From an uncultured Bacteroidales bacterium (lineage in GTDB: Bacteria > Bacteroidota > Bacteroidia > Bacteroidales > UBA932): a stretch of 64,000 nucleotides of DNA. Numbering within the stretch: position 1 is the first letter of the stretch; every line of letters begins with the position of its first letter. Shown here in pieces: positions 18,001 to 26,886 of the stretch. The stretch spans positions 186,001 through 250,000 of the forward strand of contig CAMVMG010000001.1 of NCBI GenBank assembly GCA_947168525.1. The letters run 5' to 3'. Both the position numbers and the translations under genes were made by a program. Under the pieces are notes generated by a model, which worked only from the letters and a program-made list of their open reading frames with translations, was not told the origin of the DNA and did not search any database.

Positions 18001-18245
18001 ATCTCCGCATCAAGAACATCACCCTCGGATACACCTTCCCCAAGAGCATCCTCGAAAAGATGAAGATTGACAATATCAGGTTATATTGCAATATCCAGAA
18101 CCTTTTCACTTTCACCAAGTATACGGGCTTCGATCCGGAAGTGGGTGCTTCCACCCAGGATTCCACTGGTCTCACCTTCGGTGTGGACAACGGCCGTTAT
18201 CCTTCCCCTATGACCTGTTCCTTCGGTGTAAACATCACTTTCTAA
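15024..18245 (+). CDS. SusC-like TonB-dependent oligosaccharide transporter
   Basis: A 1073-residue outer-membrane importer. The signal peptide ends at LFAQ, followed by a carboxypeptidase-D-like beta domain (VTGTVTDDTGYGVIGASV) of about 80 residues. Next come the TonB box region and plug domain (DEVVVVGYGTMKRSDLSGAS, LQGRAAGVSAVQTSGAPG, IRVRGQATVNANAEPLYVID) and the 22-strand barrel ending in Phe. It pairs with the SusD protein encoded four bases downstream. The substrate is inferred from the neighbouring enzymes to be (galacto)glucomannan oligosaccharides. Confidence 0.97.
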   Translation: MKQKLLTFMLALLSTAGALFAQNKVTGTVTDDTGYGVIGASVMEKGTQNGVITDLDGNFEITVRPGATLVFSSIGYATQEVVVGSQRVINVLLKEDAEFLDEVVVVGYGTMKRSDLSGASVSMKEEDLKGSIISSLDQSLQGRAAGVSAVQTSGAPGSSSSIRVRGQATVNANAEPLYVIDGVIVQGGGNSGGDFGLGGLGNGKVSTISPLATINPADIVSMEILKDASATAIYGAQGANGVVLITTKHGKAGDAKFSYDGMVAVSRQTSRIDMMNLREFAEYYNDMVDMGLVEHNGWYADPSILGKGTNWQDEVFRTALQHQHQISAQGGSEKVQYYVSGSYMNQEGTIIGSNFDRLSFRANLDAQLKDWFKLGMNATYAVTNDNIKLADGQEGVIFYSLSTLPDIPVYDLDGNYSTTVREGYTSANPVALAMLDENLLKRQKLTGNVYAELTPIKHFVWRSEVGFDVSNSEATTYKPMVNLGGWQRGNNSMGSQRNASTYWSLKNYLTYSNTFGKHSVTAMVGQEAWESRWDYLGANNTGLPSDEIHNIKLATGNPTVNSGFGSSAMASFFTRETYNYDDRYLFTYTFRYDGSSNFGPDNRWAGFHSFAGSWRFTNEQFLKGFSEAIRLNSGKIRLGWGQTGNANIGGGAWESGMSKMPTGLGDSQRPANISNTGIHWEKQVQTNLGLDLNFFQNRLNLTIDLYKKVSSDMLMAMTLPSYMGTQGNGSSALAAPKGNYGTIENKGLEITLDTHPIDGKNFSWDSNFQISFNKNKLVALDGSANAQLVGYGQWSDIVSVTEIGESLYNFYGYVVEGVYEDLDDVMRSPRAEKFPEDGVSFNRYTTVWPGDLKFKDVNGDGFINENDRTNIGSPLPKFTFGWTNTFRYKNVDLSIFLNGSYGNKVLNYNMMGQGYNGLVHMNSTWTNQHVSIQDRARLVPVDAAKTYADGSSWQDDVTNVKVSNAGTKTPRPSIQDPNDNDRLSTRYIEDGSYLRIKNITLGYTFPKSILEKMKIDNIRLYCNIQNLFTFTKYTGFDPEVGASTQDSTGLTFGVDNGRYPSPMTCSFGVNITF

Positions 18246-18263
18246 TAAATGGAGGATAAGATT

Positions 18264-20042
18264 ATGAAAAAAGCTTTGAAATACATCGCCCTCGCTGCCG
18301 TGGTAGCCTTCGGCGCCTCCTCCTGCGACAAATTCCTGGATCGTCCGTCCGAGGATAGCTTCACTACGGCCCAGTTCTACCAGAACGATGCCCAGCTGGA
18401 GCAGGGTATCAACTATTTGTACAATTCCCCCTGGTACGATATCATCCGTTTCTATATCTATGGTTCCGAGACCATGTGCGGCAATGTCTATCAGGCCCAG
18501 AACGCCTATTCTACCCTTACCGTGAACGGTACGGACCAAGACCTTAAGAACATGGCTTATTCGCTGTGGGCCGTGAATGCTCAGTGCAATACGGTTATCC
18601 ATAATATCCAGGCCTCTACCGGCAACCTCTCCGATGAAGTGAAGAACCGTTGCATCGGCGAAGTGCTCGCCTGGAAGGCCATGACCTACTTCTTCCTCGT
18701 CCGCACCTTCGGCGATGTCCCCATCATCCACGACAACACCGAAATCATCAAGGATGCCACTTACAACGAGGTAGTCAAGGTCCAGAAGGCCGACGTGTAC
18801 GAGTATATCGTAATGACCCTGGAGAAGGCCATGTCGCTGCTCCCGAAGAATGCCTATATCGGCAAGCTCAACCGCGTCGACTATTATGCCGCCGAGGCCC
18901 TTCTTTCCAAGGTGTACCTGACCAAGGCCGGCGTGACCGGTTCCCTGAGCCAGGAAGACCTGGCCAAGGCCCGCGACTATGCCAAGGATGTGATTGACAA
19001 TTCCGGCCGTACCCTTACCCCCAGGTACTCCGACATTTTCCGTATGACCCCCGCCCAGTTCCAGCAGACCGGTGAGGAACTCTTCACCTGGCACTGGCAG
19101 TGCAAGCAGGAGGTATGGACCTCCCAGAACTCCATCCAGTGCGACGTGGGTCTGGTGGGCTTCGACGAGAACGGCAGCCTCTGGGGAGACTGGAAAGGTC
19201 CCTCTGTAGACCTTCAGGATGCTTTCGGCGTTTCCGCTGTCGATGATCCCTCCACCCGCAAGAACACCGATGACCGCCGTCAGGCCACGATGATGATGTT
19301 CGGTGACCAGTACGATTATTTCTGGACCGACAAGGGCGGCTTCGACTTCTACCGTTTCTTCTATGACGACAACTACTATCCCGGCGGTCTTTCCTCCAAT
19401 GCTTCCAGCAAGCAGTGGGGCTGCGCCTCCGGTGCCAACTATGCCAAGCACCTGTACGGTGATGTGGCCGACCATACCGCCGCCTTCGGTTATCCGTCCT
19501 TCGGCATGTACAACCAGCTTCCGACGCATATCCTCCGTCTGGGAGACATCTACCTGGTGTACGCCGAGGCTGCCTTCCTCACGGGCGATACCGCTTCGGC
19601 CCTCACTTATGTGAACAAGATCCGCGAGCGTGCCAACGCCGCTCCGGTCGCGTCCGTAGATTATGAGACCATCTGGAAGGAGCGCCGTCTGGAACTCGCC
19701 CTGGAAGGCGACCGCTGGTACGACTATGTCCGCCGTTCCTATTACGACGTAGACGCCTGCATCAAAGACCTGAAGGCTCAGCGCCGCTCCAGCTGGTCCG
19801 GTCTGGATGCTGTCTACAAGACCTACGTTACGGATGCCCAAGGTAATTATATGGGCCCCGGCACCCGTCCCTGGGATGCCAGTGCAGTCACTTACAGTGG
19901 CTCCGAAGAACTGACCAACGTAGTTCCCTCCATGTTCACCATTCCTTTCCCGACCGAAGACGTGGTGATGAATCCGAACGTGGCTTCCGACGTGGAGGCG
20001 GTCCATGTGGATGTACGTGAGACCTATTCCTATGACTTTTAA
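18264..20042 (+). CDS. SusD-like glycan-binding lipoprotein
   Basis: A lipoprotein of 592 residues with lipobox FGASSC and the usual SusD start DKFLDRPSEDSFTTAQFYQN. It contains the N-terminal TPR-like helices and the C-terminal RagB/SusD region (HILRLGDIYLVYAEAAFLTG, IWKERRLELALEGDRWYDYVR). It forms the lid over the SusC barrel. I chose the ATG at 18264 over that at 18249 because the Lys-Lys signal peptide begins there. Confidence 0.97.
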   Translation: MKKALKYIALAAVVAFGASSCDKFLDRPSEDSFTTAQFYQNDAQLEQGINYLYNSPWYDIIRFYIYGSETMCGNVYQAQNAYSTLTVNGTDQDLKNMAYSLWAVNAQCNTVIHNIQASTGNLSDEVKNRCIGEVLAWKAMTYFFLVRTFGDVPIIHDNTEIIKDATYNEVVKVQKADVYEYIVMTLEKAMSLLPKNAYIGKLNRVDYYAAEALLSKVYLTKAGVTGSLSQEDLAKARDYAKDVIDNSGRTLTPRYSDIFRMTPAQFQQTGEELFTWHWQCKQEVWTSQNSIQCDVGLVGFDENGSLWGDWKGPSVDLQDAFGVSAVDDPSTRKNTDDRRQATMMMFGDQYDYFWTDKGGFDFYRFFYDDNYYPGGLSSNASSKQWGCASGANYAKHLYGDVADHTAAFGYPSFGMYNQLPTHILRLGDIYLVYAEAAFLTGDTASALTYVNKIRERANAAPVASVDYETIWKERRLELALEGDRWYDYVRRSYYDVDACIKDLKAQRRSSWSGLDAVYKTYVTDAQGNYMGPGTRPWDASAVTYSGSEELTNVVPSMFTIPFPTEDVVMNPNVASDVEAVHVDVRETYSYDF

Positions 20043-20054
20043 TCTTACGAACCG

Positions 20055-21371
20055 ATGAAAGCAATGACCAAATATACTAGTTTGTTCCTGGGTCTTGTCC
20101 TTGCAGCCGCCTGTACGCAGGTAGACTATCCGGACCGCTTCGTCCAGACCGCCGGCGTTCCCAAAGTGGATTTTGTCCGCTATGCCGACAAGGACGTCAT
20201 CATCACCCAGGCCAATATGGAAGAAGTCGTCTGCCTGGTCGGTGAAAACCTCACCAGCATCCACGACATCTACTTCAACGACCAGGCTGCCGTGCTCAAC
20301 TCCAGCTACATGACAGCCAAGACCCTGGTCGTAGCCGTTCCCAAGAACATGCCGGCCGTGCAGACCGACAAGATTTACATGATTACCAAGGACAGCACTG
20401 TAGTAACCTACGACTTCAAGGTGCTTCCTCCCGCACCGAAGCTTACCGGCATGTCCCTTGAATGGGCCCAGCCCGGCGAGACGGTTACCCTGTATGGATC
20501 CTATCTCTTTGCTCCTCTTACCGTTGAATTCCCGGGTGTGGATCCTGTGGAGGTCTCTTCTTCCGCAGGCACTTCCGTGGATGTGGTGGTACCTGCAGGT
20601 GCCCAGCCCGGCAAGGTCAAGGTGAATACCGCTTCCGGCACCGCCCAGTCTGTGTTCATGTACAAGGATTCCCGTGGCATGCTGTTCGACTTCGACGGCC
20701 TCACCGGCCTGGACAACCACGGCTGGAACGGTCACAGCTCCAGGGATGACGACGGCACTGGTATCAGCGGCCGCTTCTTCCAGTTCGGTGACGGTTCCGT
20801 GGAACTTACCGGTTCCTGGGAAGAAGCCAATTTCTCCTTCGTCTACTGGCCGGGTTCCTGGAATACTCCCGAGAACTATCAGGATGGCCCTATGGGCGCC
20901 CGTCTCCTGGATCTCGCAGATTTCAGCGACTGGCAGAACATGGCTCTCAAGTTCGAGATATTCGTCCCTTCCAGCAATCCTTGGAACAACACCCCTATGC
21001 ATATCTGTATGGCAGGTGTAGAGGATGTGACCTTTGGTAATGCAGATATCCTGGATATCTATGGCAATACGGTTGCAGGTGCCAACAACAGATATATGTC
21101 CGGTGACGGCCGTCCCTCTGCTCCGCGTGCCATCTGGGAGCCCTGGAAGGCAACCGGTTCCTTTAGTACTGGCGACAAGTGGCAGACTGTGACCATCCCG
21201 CTCACCGACTTCAATCTGGGCTGGGACGGTAATCCTGCCTCCTATGGCGTATCGGCGAGCAGTTTCGCCAGCTTGTGGATGTTCATCACCAATGGTGGCA
21301 AGGAATATCCCGAAGGCTCCTGCACCCCTATTATCAAGATCGACAACATCCGTGCTGTCCCTTACAAATAA
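20055..21371 (+). CDS. Surface glycan-binding lipoprotein with IPT/TIG domains
   Basis: A 438-residue lipoprotein with lipobox VLAAAC. Residues about 35-205 make two IPT/TIG-like immunoglobulin domains (QANMEEVVCLVGENLTSIHD; LEWAQPGETVTLYGSYLF). The C-terminal half (about 210-438; MLFDFDGLTGLDNHGWNGHS ... IIKIDNIRAVPY) resembles the glycan-binding domain of SGBP-B proteins, with many exposed aromatic residues. It follows SusD by 12 bases, the usual SGBP position. It would hold the polysaccharide at the cell surface; ligand specificity is not readable from the sequence. Confidence 0.85.
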   Translation: MKAMTKYTSLFLGLVLAAACTQVDYPDRFVQTAGVPKVDFVRYADKDVIITQANMEEVVCLVGENLTSIHDIYFNDQAAVLNSSYMTAKTLVVAVPKNMPAVQTDKIYMITKDSTVVTYDFKVLPPAPKLTGMSLEWAQPGETVTLYGSYLFAPLTVEFPGVDPVEVSSSAGTSVDVVVPAGAQPGKVKVNTASGTAQSVFMYKDSRGMLFDFDGLTGLDNHGWNGHSSRDDDGTGISGRFFQFGDGSVELTGSWEEANFSFVYWPGSWNTPENYQDGPMGARLLDLADFSDWQNMALKFEIFVPSSNPWNNTPMHICMAGVEDVTFGNADILDIYGNTVAGANNRYMSGDGRPSAPRAIWEPWKATGSFSTGDKWQTVTIPLTDFNLGWDGNPASYGVSASSFASLWMFITNGGKEYPEGSCTPIIKIDNIRAVPYK

Positions 21372-21389
21372 TCTTAAGAGCAGAAGAAT

Positions 21390-23780
21390 ATGAAAAAGAT
21401 ATTGAAATATTCCCTTCTTGCCGCACTTGGCCTGGCCCTGGCAGCCCTCACCGGCTGTAAGCGCGAGGAACTGGACACCGACCAGTTCTCCGGTTATGCC
21501 CTGGCTGCCGTGAATCCCAATCCGGTGATGCGCGGTGCGGTGCTCCGTATCGTGGGCAGCGGCCTGGAGAATACCTCCGAGGTCCGGCTCGCCGGCGGCA
21601 TTAGCATCACCGACATCGAGGTGGTGGAAAAAGGCTCCCGCAGTGAAATCCGCGTGACGGTTCCCCTTGAAGGCCCCGAGGTGGGTAAGGTGACCGTTGT
21701 CTCCAAGGACGGCGCCGAGGCGTCGACCCGTTTCGACCTGGAATTCACCGAGCCCATCGAGTTCGATTCCTTCTCCCCGGCCGAGGCGCTCTCGGGTGAC
21801 GTGCTTACCCTGAAGGGTGAGTATCTGAACAACGTGCACTGCGTCATCTTCGGCGGCGACGTTAAGGTGAACGAGTTCGTGAGCCAGTCTCGTCACGAGC
21901 TGAAGGTGGTCCTTCCTTTCAACGCTCTCTCCGGTCCCGTGATTGTGAGCGACGTGGACGAGGTGAACGACGAAACCACCATCCCCAACCAGATTTATTC
22001 CAAGACCGACCTGGTCGTGAAGGCTCCCACTGTGGTAACGGCCTCCAAGGCTACCTACAAGAGCGGCGAGGTAATCACCGTCTCCGGCGAGCATCTGGAC
22101 ATGATTGAGCGGGTGGACCTGACCGGCGCCAGCGACGTGGAATTCGTCATTGCCGAGGATGGCACCAGCATCTCCTTCGTGCTTCCGGCCTCCGCCACGG
22201 ACGGCAGCATCCTCCTCACCTCTTATGCCGGCGACACTTTCAATGCCGGAGAGATCGAAACGGTGACCGTGGCAGACCTGGCCATCGTTTCCCTGGCCGA
22301 TGACGGACGTTTCAAGGCTGGTTCCGACGTCACGATCACGGGTTCCGACCTGGATCTGGTGACCAAGGTGGCATTTACCAATGCCGAAGCCTCCTGGTAC
22401 CTGTCCGACGGCGCTATCTTTGCCACCGTTCCGGCTTCCGCCAAGGACGGCGCCATCACAGTGACCCTGGAATCCGGTAAACAGGCTTTCACACCTGAGA
22501 TTGAGGTGGTGAAGCCTGTCGCCACAGGCATCGCCGTCAATGAGGCAACGGCCGGGTATTCCCGAGTGAAGGTCTCCGGTACGGATCTGGACCTGGTCTC
22601 TTCCGTGGTAATCGGCACGGCCGAACAGGGTCTCATCCCCTGCGAGTTCGCTTATAACGGTGAAGATGGCACTGTCAGTGTCGCCATTCCCCGTGATGCT
22701 TATAGCGGTCCGCTTACCCTCACTGCCGACAGCGGTTATGATACTGTAACCGATAAGATTGCGGTATTCTACGCAGAGCCGGTGAGCATCAACTTCGATT
22801 CCGAGTCCTATGGACTGGGCCGTCCGATTTCCATCAGTGGTTCCAACCTTCTCAAAATCGAGAGTATCTACATCAAGGGGAATAAAGTCCCGTCCTACAG
22901 CAATCGCAGCGACAACTCCATGACCTTTGAGATGCCGGAAGGCATCGGTCCAGGCGTGTATCGCCTGCAGCTTGTTCTGGTAGACGGTACCGAGCTTACC
23001 TGGCCCGTTCCGTTCGCCATCACCGCCCCTTACACCGAGACCTTCATCTTCGAGGGCTCCGAGGACCTTGGCAACTGGAGCAGCCAGCCGATGTTTGGTG
23101 CAGATGGCGTCTTAGGCGAACTGGGTCTCGTTGTCGGGGACCAGATCCGCATTTACTACAAGCCTACGGCCGACTGGTGGCAGTTCCAGATTTACAGCGG
23201 CCACTGGGATGGCATGTCCTTCCCTGAACTGGGCGGCGGCAATACCGTGAATCCGGACAACGCACAGGCCGATGCCACCTTCTTCACCTTTGAGGTGACG
23301 GAGGACAATATCGGTGTTCTCACTGCCGTCGGCGGATGGGGTGGTGCCCTGCTCTGCCAGGGTGAGAGTGTCATCATTACCGGTGTTTCCATGATCCACT
23401 TCGGCGCTGCCGAGACGGTGGTCTGGGAAGGCTCCTTCGAGACGGGCGACTATGCCACCAACGCCGAACTGGGCGGTGAAGACGACTGGGTGAACGCCGA
23501 GCTGTGGGATGGTGCGGAAATCCGCATCTACTTCACTGCGGCCGATCCTTCCGACTGGTCTCTGCAGATCTTCGACGGCCACTGGGGCGGTATGGGCTAT
23601 GTCACGCCCAACGGAGTGCAGTGGAACCAGGATAACGCCGCCGAGGCCATCGAGAAGGGCTATGTCTCCTTCAAGGCCGAAGGGGATGCCTTTGCCGCCA
23701 TGACCAGCCACCAGTGGTGGGGCTTTGCCCTCATCCTGCAGGGCAAGAACCTGACCATTACCAAACTGGCTTACATTTAG
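21390..23780 (+). CDS. Multi-TIG surface lipoprotein with tandem C-terminal binding modules
   Basis: A 796-residue lipoprotein with lipobox LAALTGC. Roughly six consecutive IPT/TIG-like domains (about residues 30-540) form a stalk. The repeating element has the form '...G..VTI.GSDL..V..V...'. The last 250 residues are two related modules (about 545-670 and 670-796). Both carry an F-E-G-S-like strand, a WxxQI(Y/F)xGHWxGM motif and a WGxALxxQG motif close to the end. I do not recognise the module family; the aromatic-rich duplication suggests a carbohydrate-binding domain. A stable hairpin follows the stop codon. Confidence 0.8.
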   Translation: MKKILKYSLLAALGLALAALTGCKREELDTDQFSGYALAAVNPNPVMRGAVLRIVGSGLENTSEVRLAGGISITDIEVVEKGSRSEIRVTVPLEGPEVGKVTVVSKDGAEASTRFDLEFTEPIEFDSFSPAEALSGDVLTLKGEYLNNVHCVIFGGDVKVNEFVSQSRHELKVVLPFNALSGPVIVSDVDEVNDETTIPNQIYSKTDLVVKAPTVVTASKATYKSGEVITVSGEHLDMIERVDLTGASDVEFVIAEDGTSISFVLPASATDGSILLTSYAGDTFNAGEIETVTVADLAIVSLADDGRFKAGSDVTITGSDLDLVTKVAFTNAEASWYLSDGAIFATVPASAKDGAITVTLESGKQAFTPEIEVVKPVATGIAVNEATAGYSRVKVSGTDLDLVSSVVIGTAEQGLIPCEFAYNGEDGTVSVAIPRDAYSGPLTLTADSGYDTVTDKIAVFYAEPVSINFDSESYGLGRPISISGSNLLKIESIYIKGNKVPSYSNRSDNSMTFEMPEGIGPGVYRLQLVLVDGTELTWPVPFAITAPYTETFIFEGSEDLGNWSSQPMFGADGVLGELGLVVGDQIRIYYKPTADWWQFQIYSGHWDGMSFPELGGGNTVNPDNAQADATFFTFEVTEDNIGVLTAVGGWGGALLCQGESVIITGVSMIHFGAAETVVWEGSFETGDYATNAELGGEDDWVNAELWDGAEIRIYFTAADPSDWSLQIFDGHWGGMGYVTPNGVQWNQDNAAEAIEKGYVSFKAEGDAFAAMTSHQWWGFALILQGKNLTITKLAYI

Positions 23781-23790
23781 CCTTCCATTA

Positions 23791-23820
23791 TTCCGGAGGG
23801 GGCCGACCCTCCCTCCGGAA
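23791..23820 (+). other. Intra-operon hairpin between binding proteins and enzymes
   Basis: TTCCGGAGGG and CCCTCCGGAA form a perfect 10-bp stem with a 10-base loop, 10 bases after one stop codon and 16 bases before the next ATG. No T tract follows, so it is not a classical terminator. It could block 3' exonucleases or partially attenuate transcription. Confidence 0.7.
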
Positions 23821-23836
23821 TCCAAAGCTGTAAATT

Positions 23837-25255
23837 ATGAAGAAACTGAGAAACCTTCTTCTGGCGGGCTTCCTCCTTGCAGTAGCCTGGTCCTGCGGAA
23901 AAAACAACCCGGAGCCGTCTCCGGTGGACGATCCCCCCAAGGATATTACGCTGGAAACCACTTCGTTTATGGCTGCGCAAGGCGGAGAAACCCTGTCCCT
24001 GACTGTCACCGCTCCCGAACGCCCCAAGGTGGGCGGCGCCCCTTCCTGGATTACGGTGGGGGACGGGACCTATTCCAAATACAAGATTACCTTTACGCTC
24101 AAAGTGGCGGCCAACACGACCTTCGAGGAGCGGTCGGCAGTCCTTACGGTCACTTCCGGAAGCCTGTCAAAAACGGTTTCCCTTACCCAGCCCGGCGCTC
24201 AGAAACCGGACGTACCGGAGCCGGAGCCCGGTTCGGAAATTGACAGGAACCTGACCAACCCCCATGCCAGCGCCGCAGCAAAGCGGGTCTATGACTTCCT
24301 GCGGGAAAACGCGGGGAAGAAGGTCCTGAGTGGAATCCAGTCCGGCGGTACGGCCAATAACAACGAAACCGCAGACGCTGTCTTCAAAATGACCGGCAAA
24401 CATCCTGCCCTGGCAGGTTACGACTATATTTTCCTGCCATACTCTCCTACTCCCGCCAACTGGGACTGGAAGGTGGATTACGGCGATATCTCCGCCGCAC
24501 GCGAGCAGTGGGAAAACAACGGTCTTGTTTCTTTCATGTGGCATTGGAATGTTCCCACCTCTAAAGAAGCCTGGGACAATGGGTTGAAAGGCAATTTCGA
24601 CGGCTATAACTTCTATTGTGACAAAACCGGTTTCGATATCAGAAGGGCGTTGGTGGCCGGCAACTGGGAGAACGATTTCATCCTGAAGGATATCGAAAAA
24701 GTGGCCGGTTACCTGAAACTGCTGCAGGCCGAGGGAATCCCTGTCCTGTGGCGTCCCCTGCACGAAGCCGCCGGCAACTACAGCATCTACGGATCCAACG
24801 GCGCCTGGTTCTGGTGGGGCCGGGGCGGTGCCGATGCCTGCAAGCAGCTTTGGAAGCTCCTCAGGGATAAGCTGGAAGGGGAGTATGGCCTGGATAACCT
24901 GATTTGGGTCTGGACCTTGGATGCTACGGTAGGAGCAGAAAACGACTACGCCCTCTGGTATCCCGGAAACGACCTGGTAGACATCGTAGGATGCGATATC
25001 TACGAGGAGAATACATCGGCCAAAAGCCGTCAGTACAAGGCAGCGGTCCAGCTTACCGGCGGCAGGAAACTCGTTACGGTGAGTGAATGCGGCAATATCC
25101 CCGATCCGGAGCAATGCCTGTCGGAGAATCAGAGCTGGAGTTGGTTCCTGGCCTGGAACTTGGAAGACTTCAAATTGAACACTACCGATTACTGGAAGAA
25201 ACTGATGGGGTCGGCCCGTGTCTTTACCCGGGAGTCGATGCCTTCGCTTAAATAG
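23837..25255 (+). CDS. BACON-GH26 endo-beta-mannanase lipoprotein
   Basis: A 472-residue lipoprotein (lipobox VAWSC). Residues about 35-125 form a BACON domain and residues about 140-470 a GH26 TIM barrel. The barrel starts with ASAAAKRVYDFLRENAGKKV and SGIQSGG. Catalytic residues are Glu310 in WRPLHEAAG (acid/base) and Glu417 in VSECGNIPD (nucleophile). GH26 enzymes of this type are endo-beta-1,4-mannanases. The BACON domain, with a Pro/Glu linker, probably holds the enzyme away from the membrane. The domain is closely related to that of the next gene. Confidence 0.92.
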   Translation: MKKLRNLLLAGFLLAVAWSCGKNNPEPSPVDDPPKDITLETTSFMAAQGGETLSLTVTAPERPKVGGAPSWITVGDGTYSKYKITFTLKVAANTTFEERSAVLTVTSGSLSKTVSLTQPGAQKPDVPEPEPGSEIDRNLTNPHASAAAKRVYDFLRENAGKKVLSGIQSGGTANNNETADAVFKMTGKHPALAGYDYIFLPYSPTPANWDWKVDYGDISAAREQWENNGLVSFMWHWNVPTSKEAWDNGLKGNFDGYNFYCDKTGFDIRRALVAGNWENDFILKDIEKVAGYLKLLQAEGIPVLWRPLHEAAGNYSIYGSNGAWFWWGRGGADACKQLWKLLRDKLEGEYGLDNLIWVWTLDATVGAENDYALWYPGNDLVDIVGCDIYEENTSAKSRQYKAAVQLTGGRKLVTVSECGNIPDPEQCLSENQSWSWFLAWNLEDFKLNTTDYWKKLMGSARVFTRESMPSLK

Positions 25256-25263
25256 GAAAACCC

Positions 25264-26862
25264 ATGAAAACGATCCGTTCCATAGCCTTTTGCACCGCTG
25301 TGCTTGCCCTGCTTTCTACAGCTTGCCAGAAGCCTGATCCAACCCCGGCCCCCGTAGATGAAGCCCCCACTTCCATCACGCTCAGCCAGAGCAGTTTTTC
25401 TGTGGCAAATACCGGAGAGAAACTGTCCTTGACGGTAACGGCGCCAGCCAGGCCTGCCGTTTCCGGCCTGCCGGACTGGATTTCCTTGACGGATGGAACC
25501 TATTCCAAGTACAAGATTACATTCGGTCTTACGGTGGCGGCCAATGCCGGTTATCAGGAGCGGACGGCCACCCTGACCGTCACCTCTTCCGGCGCTTCTT
25601 CCGTGACTGTTACCGTGACGCAGGCCGCTTCCGCAGAACCGGAGCCGCCCACCCCCGATCCGGACCCGGATAATAACCCGGCCTGGGAAATGGCGATGAA
25701 CCTGGGCCTTGGATGGAACATGGGCAACCAGTTTGACGGCTATTACAACGGCTCCTGGGCGGGAGAGAAAGAAGGATATCCGGGGGAGTGTGTCTGGCAG
25801 CCTGATGACAGCCATAAGGCCACGCAGGCTACTTTCGAAGGGCTGAAGAAAGCCGGGTTCACCAGCGTCCGTATTCCGGTGAGCTGGCTTCGGATGATTG
25901 GTCCGGCTCCTGCCTACACCATCGATGAAACCTGGCTTGGCAGGGTGTACGAAGTGGTCGGATTCGCCCACAATGCAGGGCTTAACGTGATTGTGAATAC
26001 GCATCATGACGAGAACCATGGAGTAAACAATACGTACCAGTGGCTGGATATCAAGAATGCTGCCAATAATTCCGCTCTGAACCAGGCCATCAAGGAGGAA
26101 ATCAAGGCGGTCTGGACCCAGATTGCCGAAAAGTTCAAAGACTGCGGCGACTGGCTCATCCTGGAGAGTTTCAATGAGTTGAACGACGGTGGCTGGGGCT
26201 GGAGCGATGCTTTCCGGGCCAATCCGTCCAAGCAGTGCGATATCCTGAACGAGTGGAATCAGGTCTTCGTGGATGCCGTCCGGGCCACCGGCGGAGAAAA
26301 TGCCACGCGCTGGCTGGGCGTTCCCACTTATGCGGCCAATCCGGAATACACTACTTATTTCACGATGCCCTCTGACCCTGCCGGAAAGACGATGCTGGCC
26401 GTCCATTTCTACGACCCCTCCGACTATACCATCGGCAAGGAGCAGTACTCCGACTGGGGACATACCGGCCAGGCCGGGCAGAAAGCTACCTGGGGCGATG
26501 AAGACCATGTACGGGAAGTGTTCGGAAAACTGAACGCCAGTTTTGTCGAAAAGAAGATTCCAGTCTATCTGGGCGAATTCGGCTGCTCGATGCGTCGCAA
26601 ATCCGACAGCCGTGCCTGGGCTTTCTACAAGTACTATCTGGAGTATGTGGTAAAAGCGGCCAGGACCTATGGCCTCCCGTGTTTCCTGTGGGACAACGGC
26701 GGCACCGACTCCGGCCAGGAACAGCATGGATATATCCATCATGGTAACGGCAGTTATCTCGGAAACAGCAAAGAGCTCGTCGACTTGATGGTGAAAGCCT
26801 GGTTTACAGATAAGGAAGGATATACCCTCCAGACCATCTACAACAGTGCTCCCAAGTTCTGA
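25264..26862 (+). CDS. BACON-GH5 endo-glucanase/mannanase (GH5_4-like)
   Basis: A 532-residue lipoprotein (lipobox LLSTAC) with a BACON domain (about 35-125), a Pro-rich linker and a GH5 barrel. The GH5 start GLGWNMGNQFD, acid/base Glu305 in SFNELND and nucleophile Glu438 in YLGEFGCS are clear. The 'GWNxGN' opening and overall shape resemble subfamily 4, which includes endoglucanases, xyloglucanases and glucomannan-active enzymes. It may cut at glucose residues in glucomannan. Exact specificity is uncertain. Confidence 0.88.
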   Translation: MKTIRSIAFCTAVLALLSTACQKPDPTPAPVDEAPTSITLSQSSFSVANTGEKLSLTVTAPARPAVSGLPDWISLTDGTYSKYKITFGLTVAANAGYQERTATLTVTSSGASSVTVTVTQAASAEPEPPTPDPDPDNNPAWEMAMNLGLGWNMGNQFDGYYNGSWAGEKEGYPGECVWQPDDSHKATQATFEGLKKAGFTSVRIPVSWLRMIGPAPAYTIDETWLGRVYEVVGFAHNAGLNVIVNTHHDENHGVNNTYQWLDIKNAANNSALNQAIKEEIKAVWTQIAEKFKDCGDWLILESFNELNDGGWGWSDAFRANPSKQCDILNEWNQVFVDAVRATGGENATRWLGVPTYAANPEYTTYFTMPSDPAGKTMLAVHFYDPSDYTIGKEQYSDWGHTGQAGQKATWGDEDHVREVFGKLNASFVEKKIPVYLGEFGCSMRRKSDSRAWAFYKYYLEYVVKAARTYGLPCFLWDNGGTDSGQEQHGYIHHGNGSYLGNSKELVDLMVKAWFTDKEGYTLQTIYNSAPKF

Positions 26863-26886
26863 TTCGGAATCTAACAAACAGTCATC

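Noticed and set aside
18081..22094. A 1337-codon open frame on the minus strand across the SusC end, SusD and SGBP genes
   Set aside because: It is the antisense of three well-identified plus-strand genes and its translation is low-complexity with no family resemblance. Codon bias in the real genes keeps this frame open.
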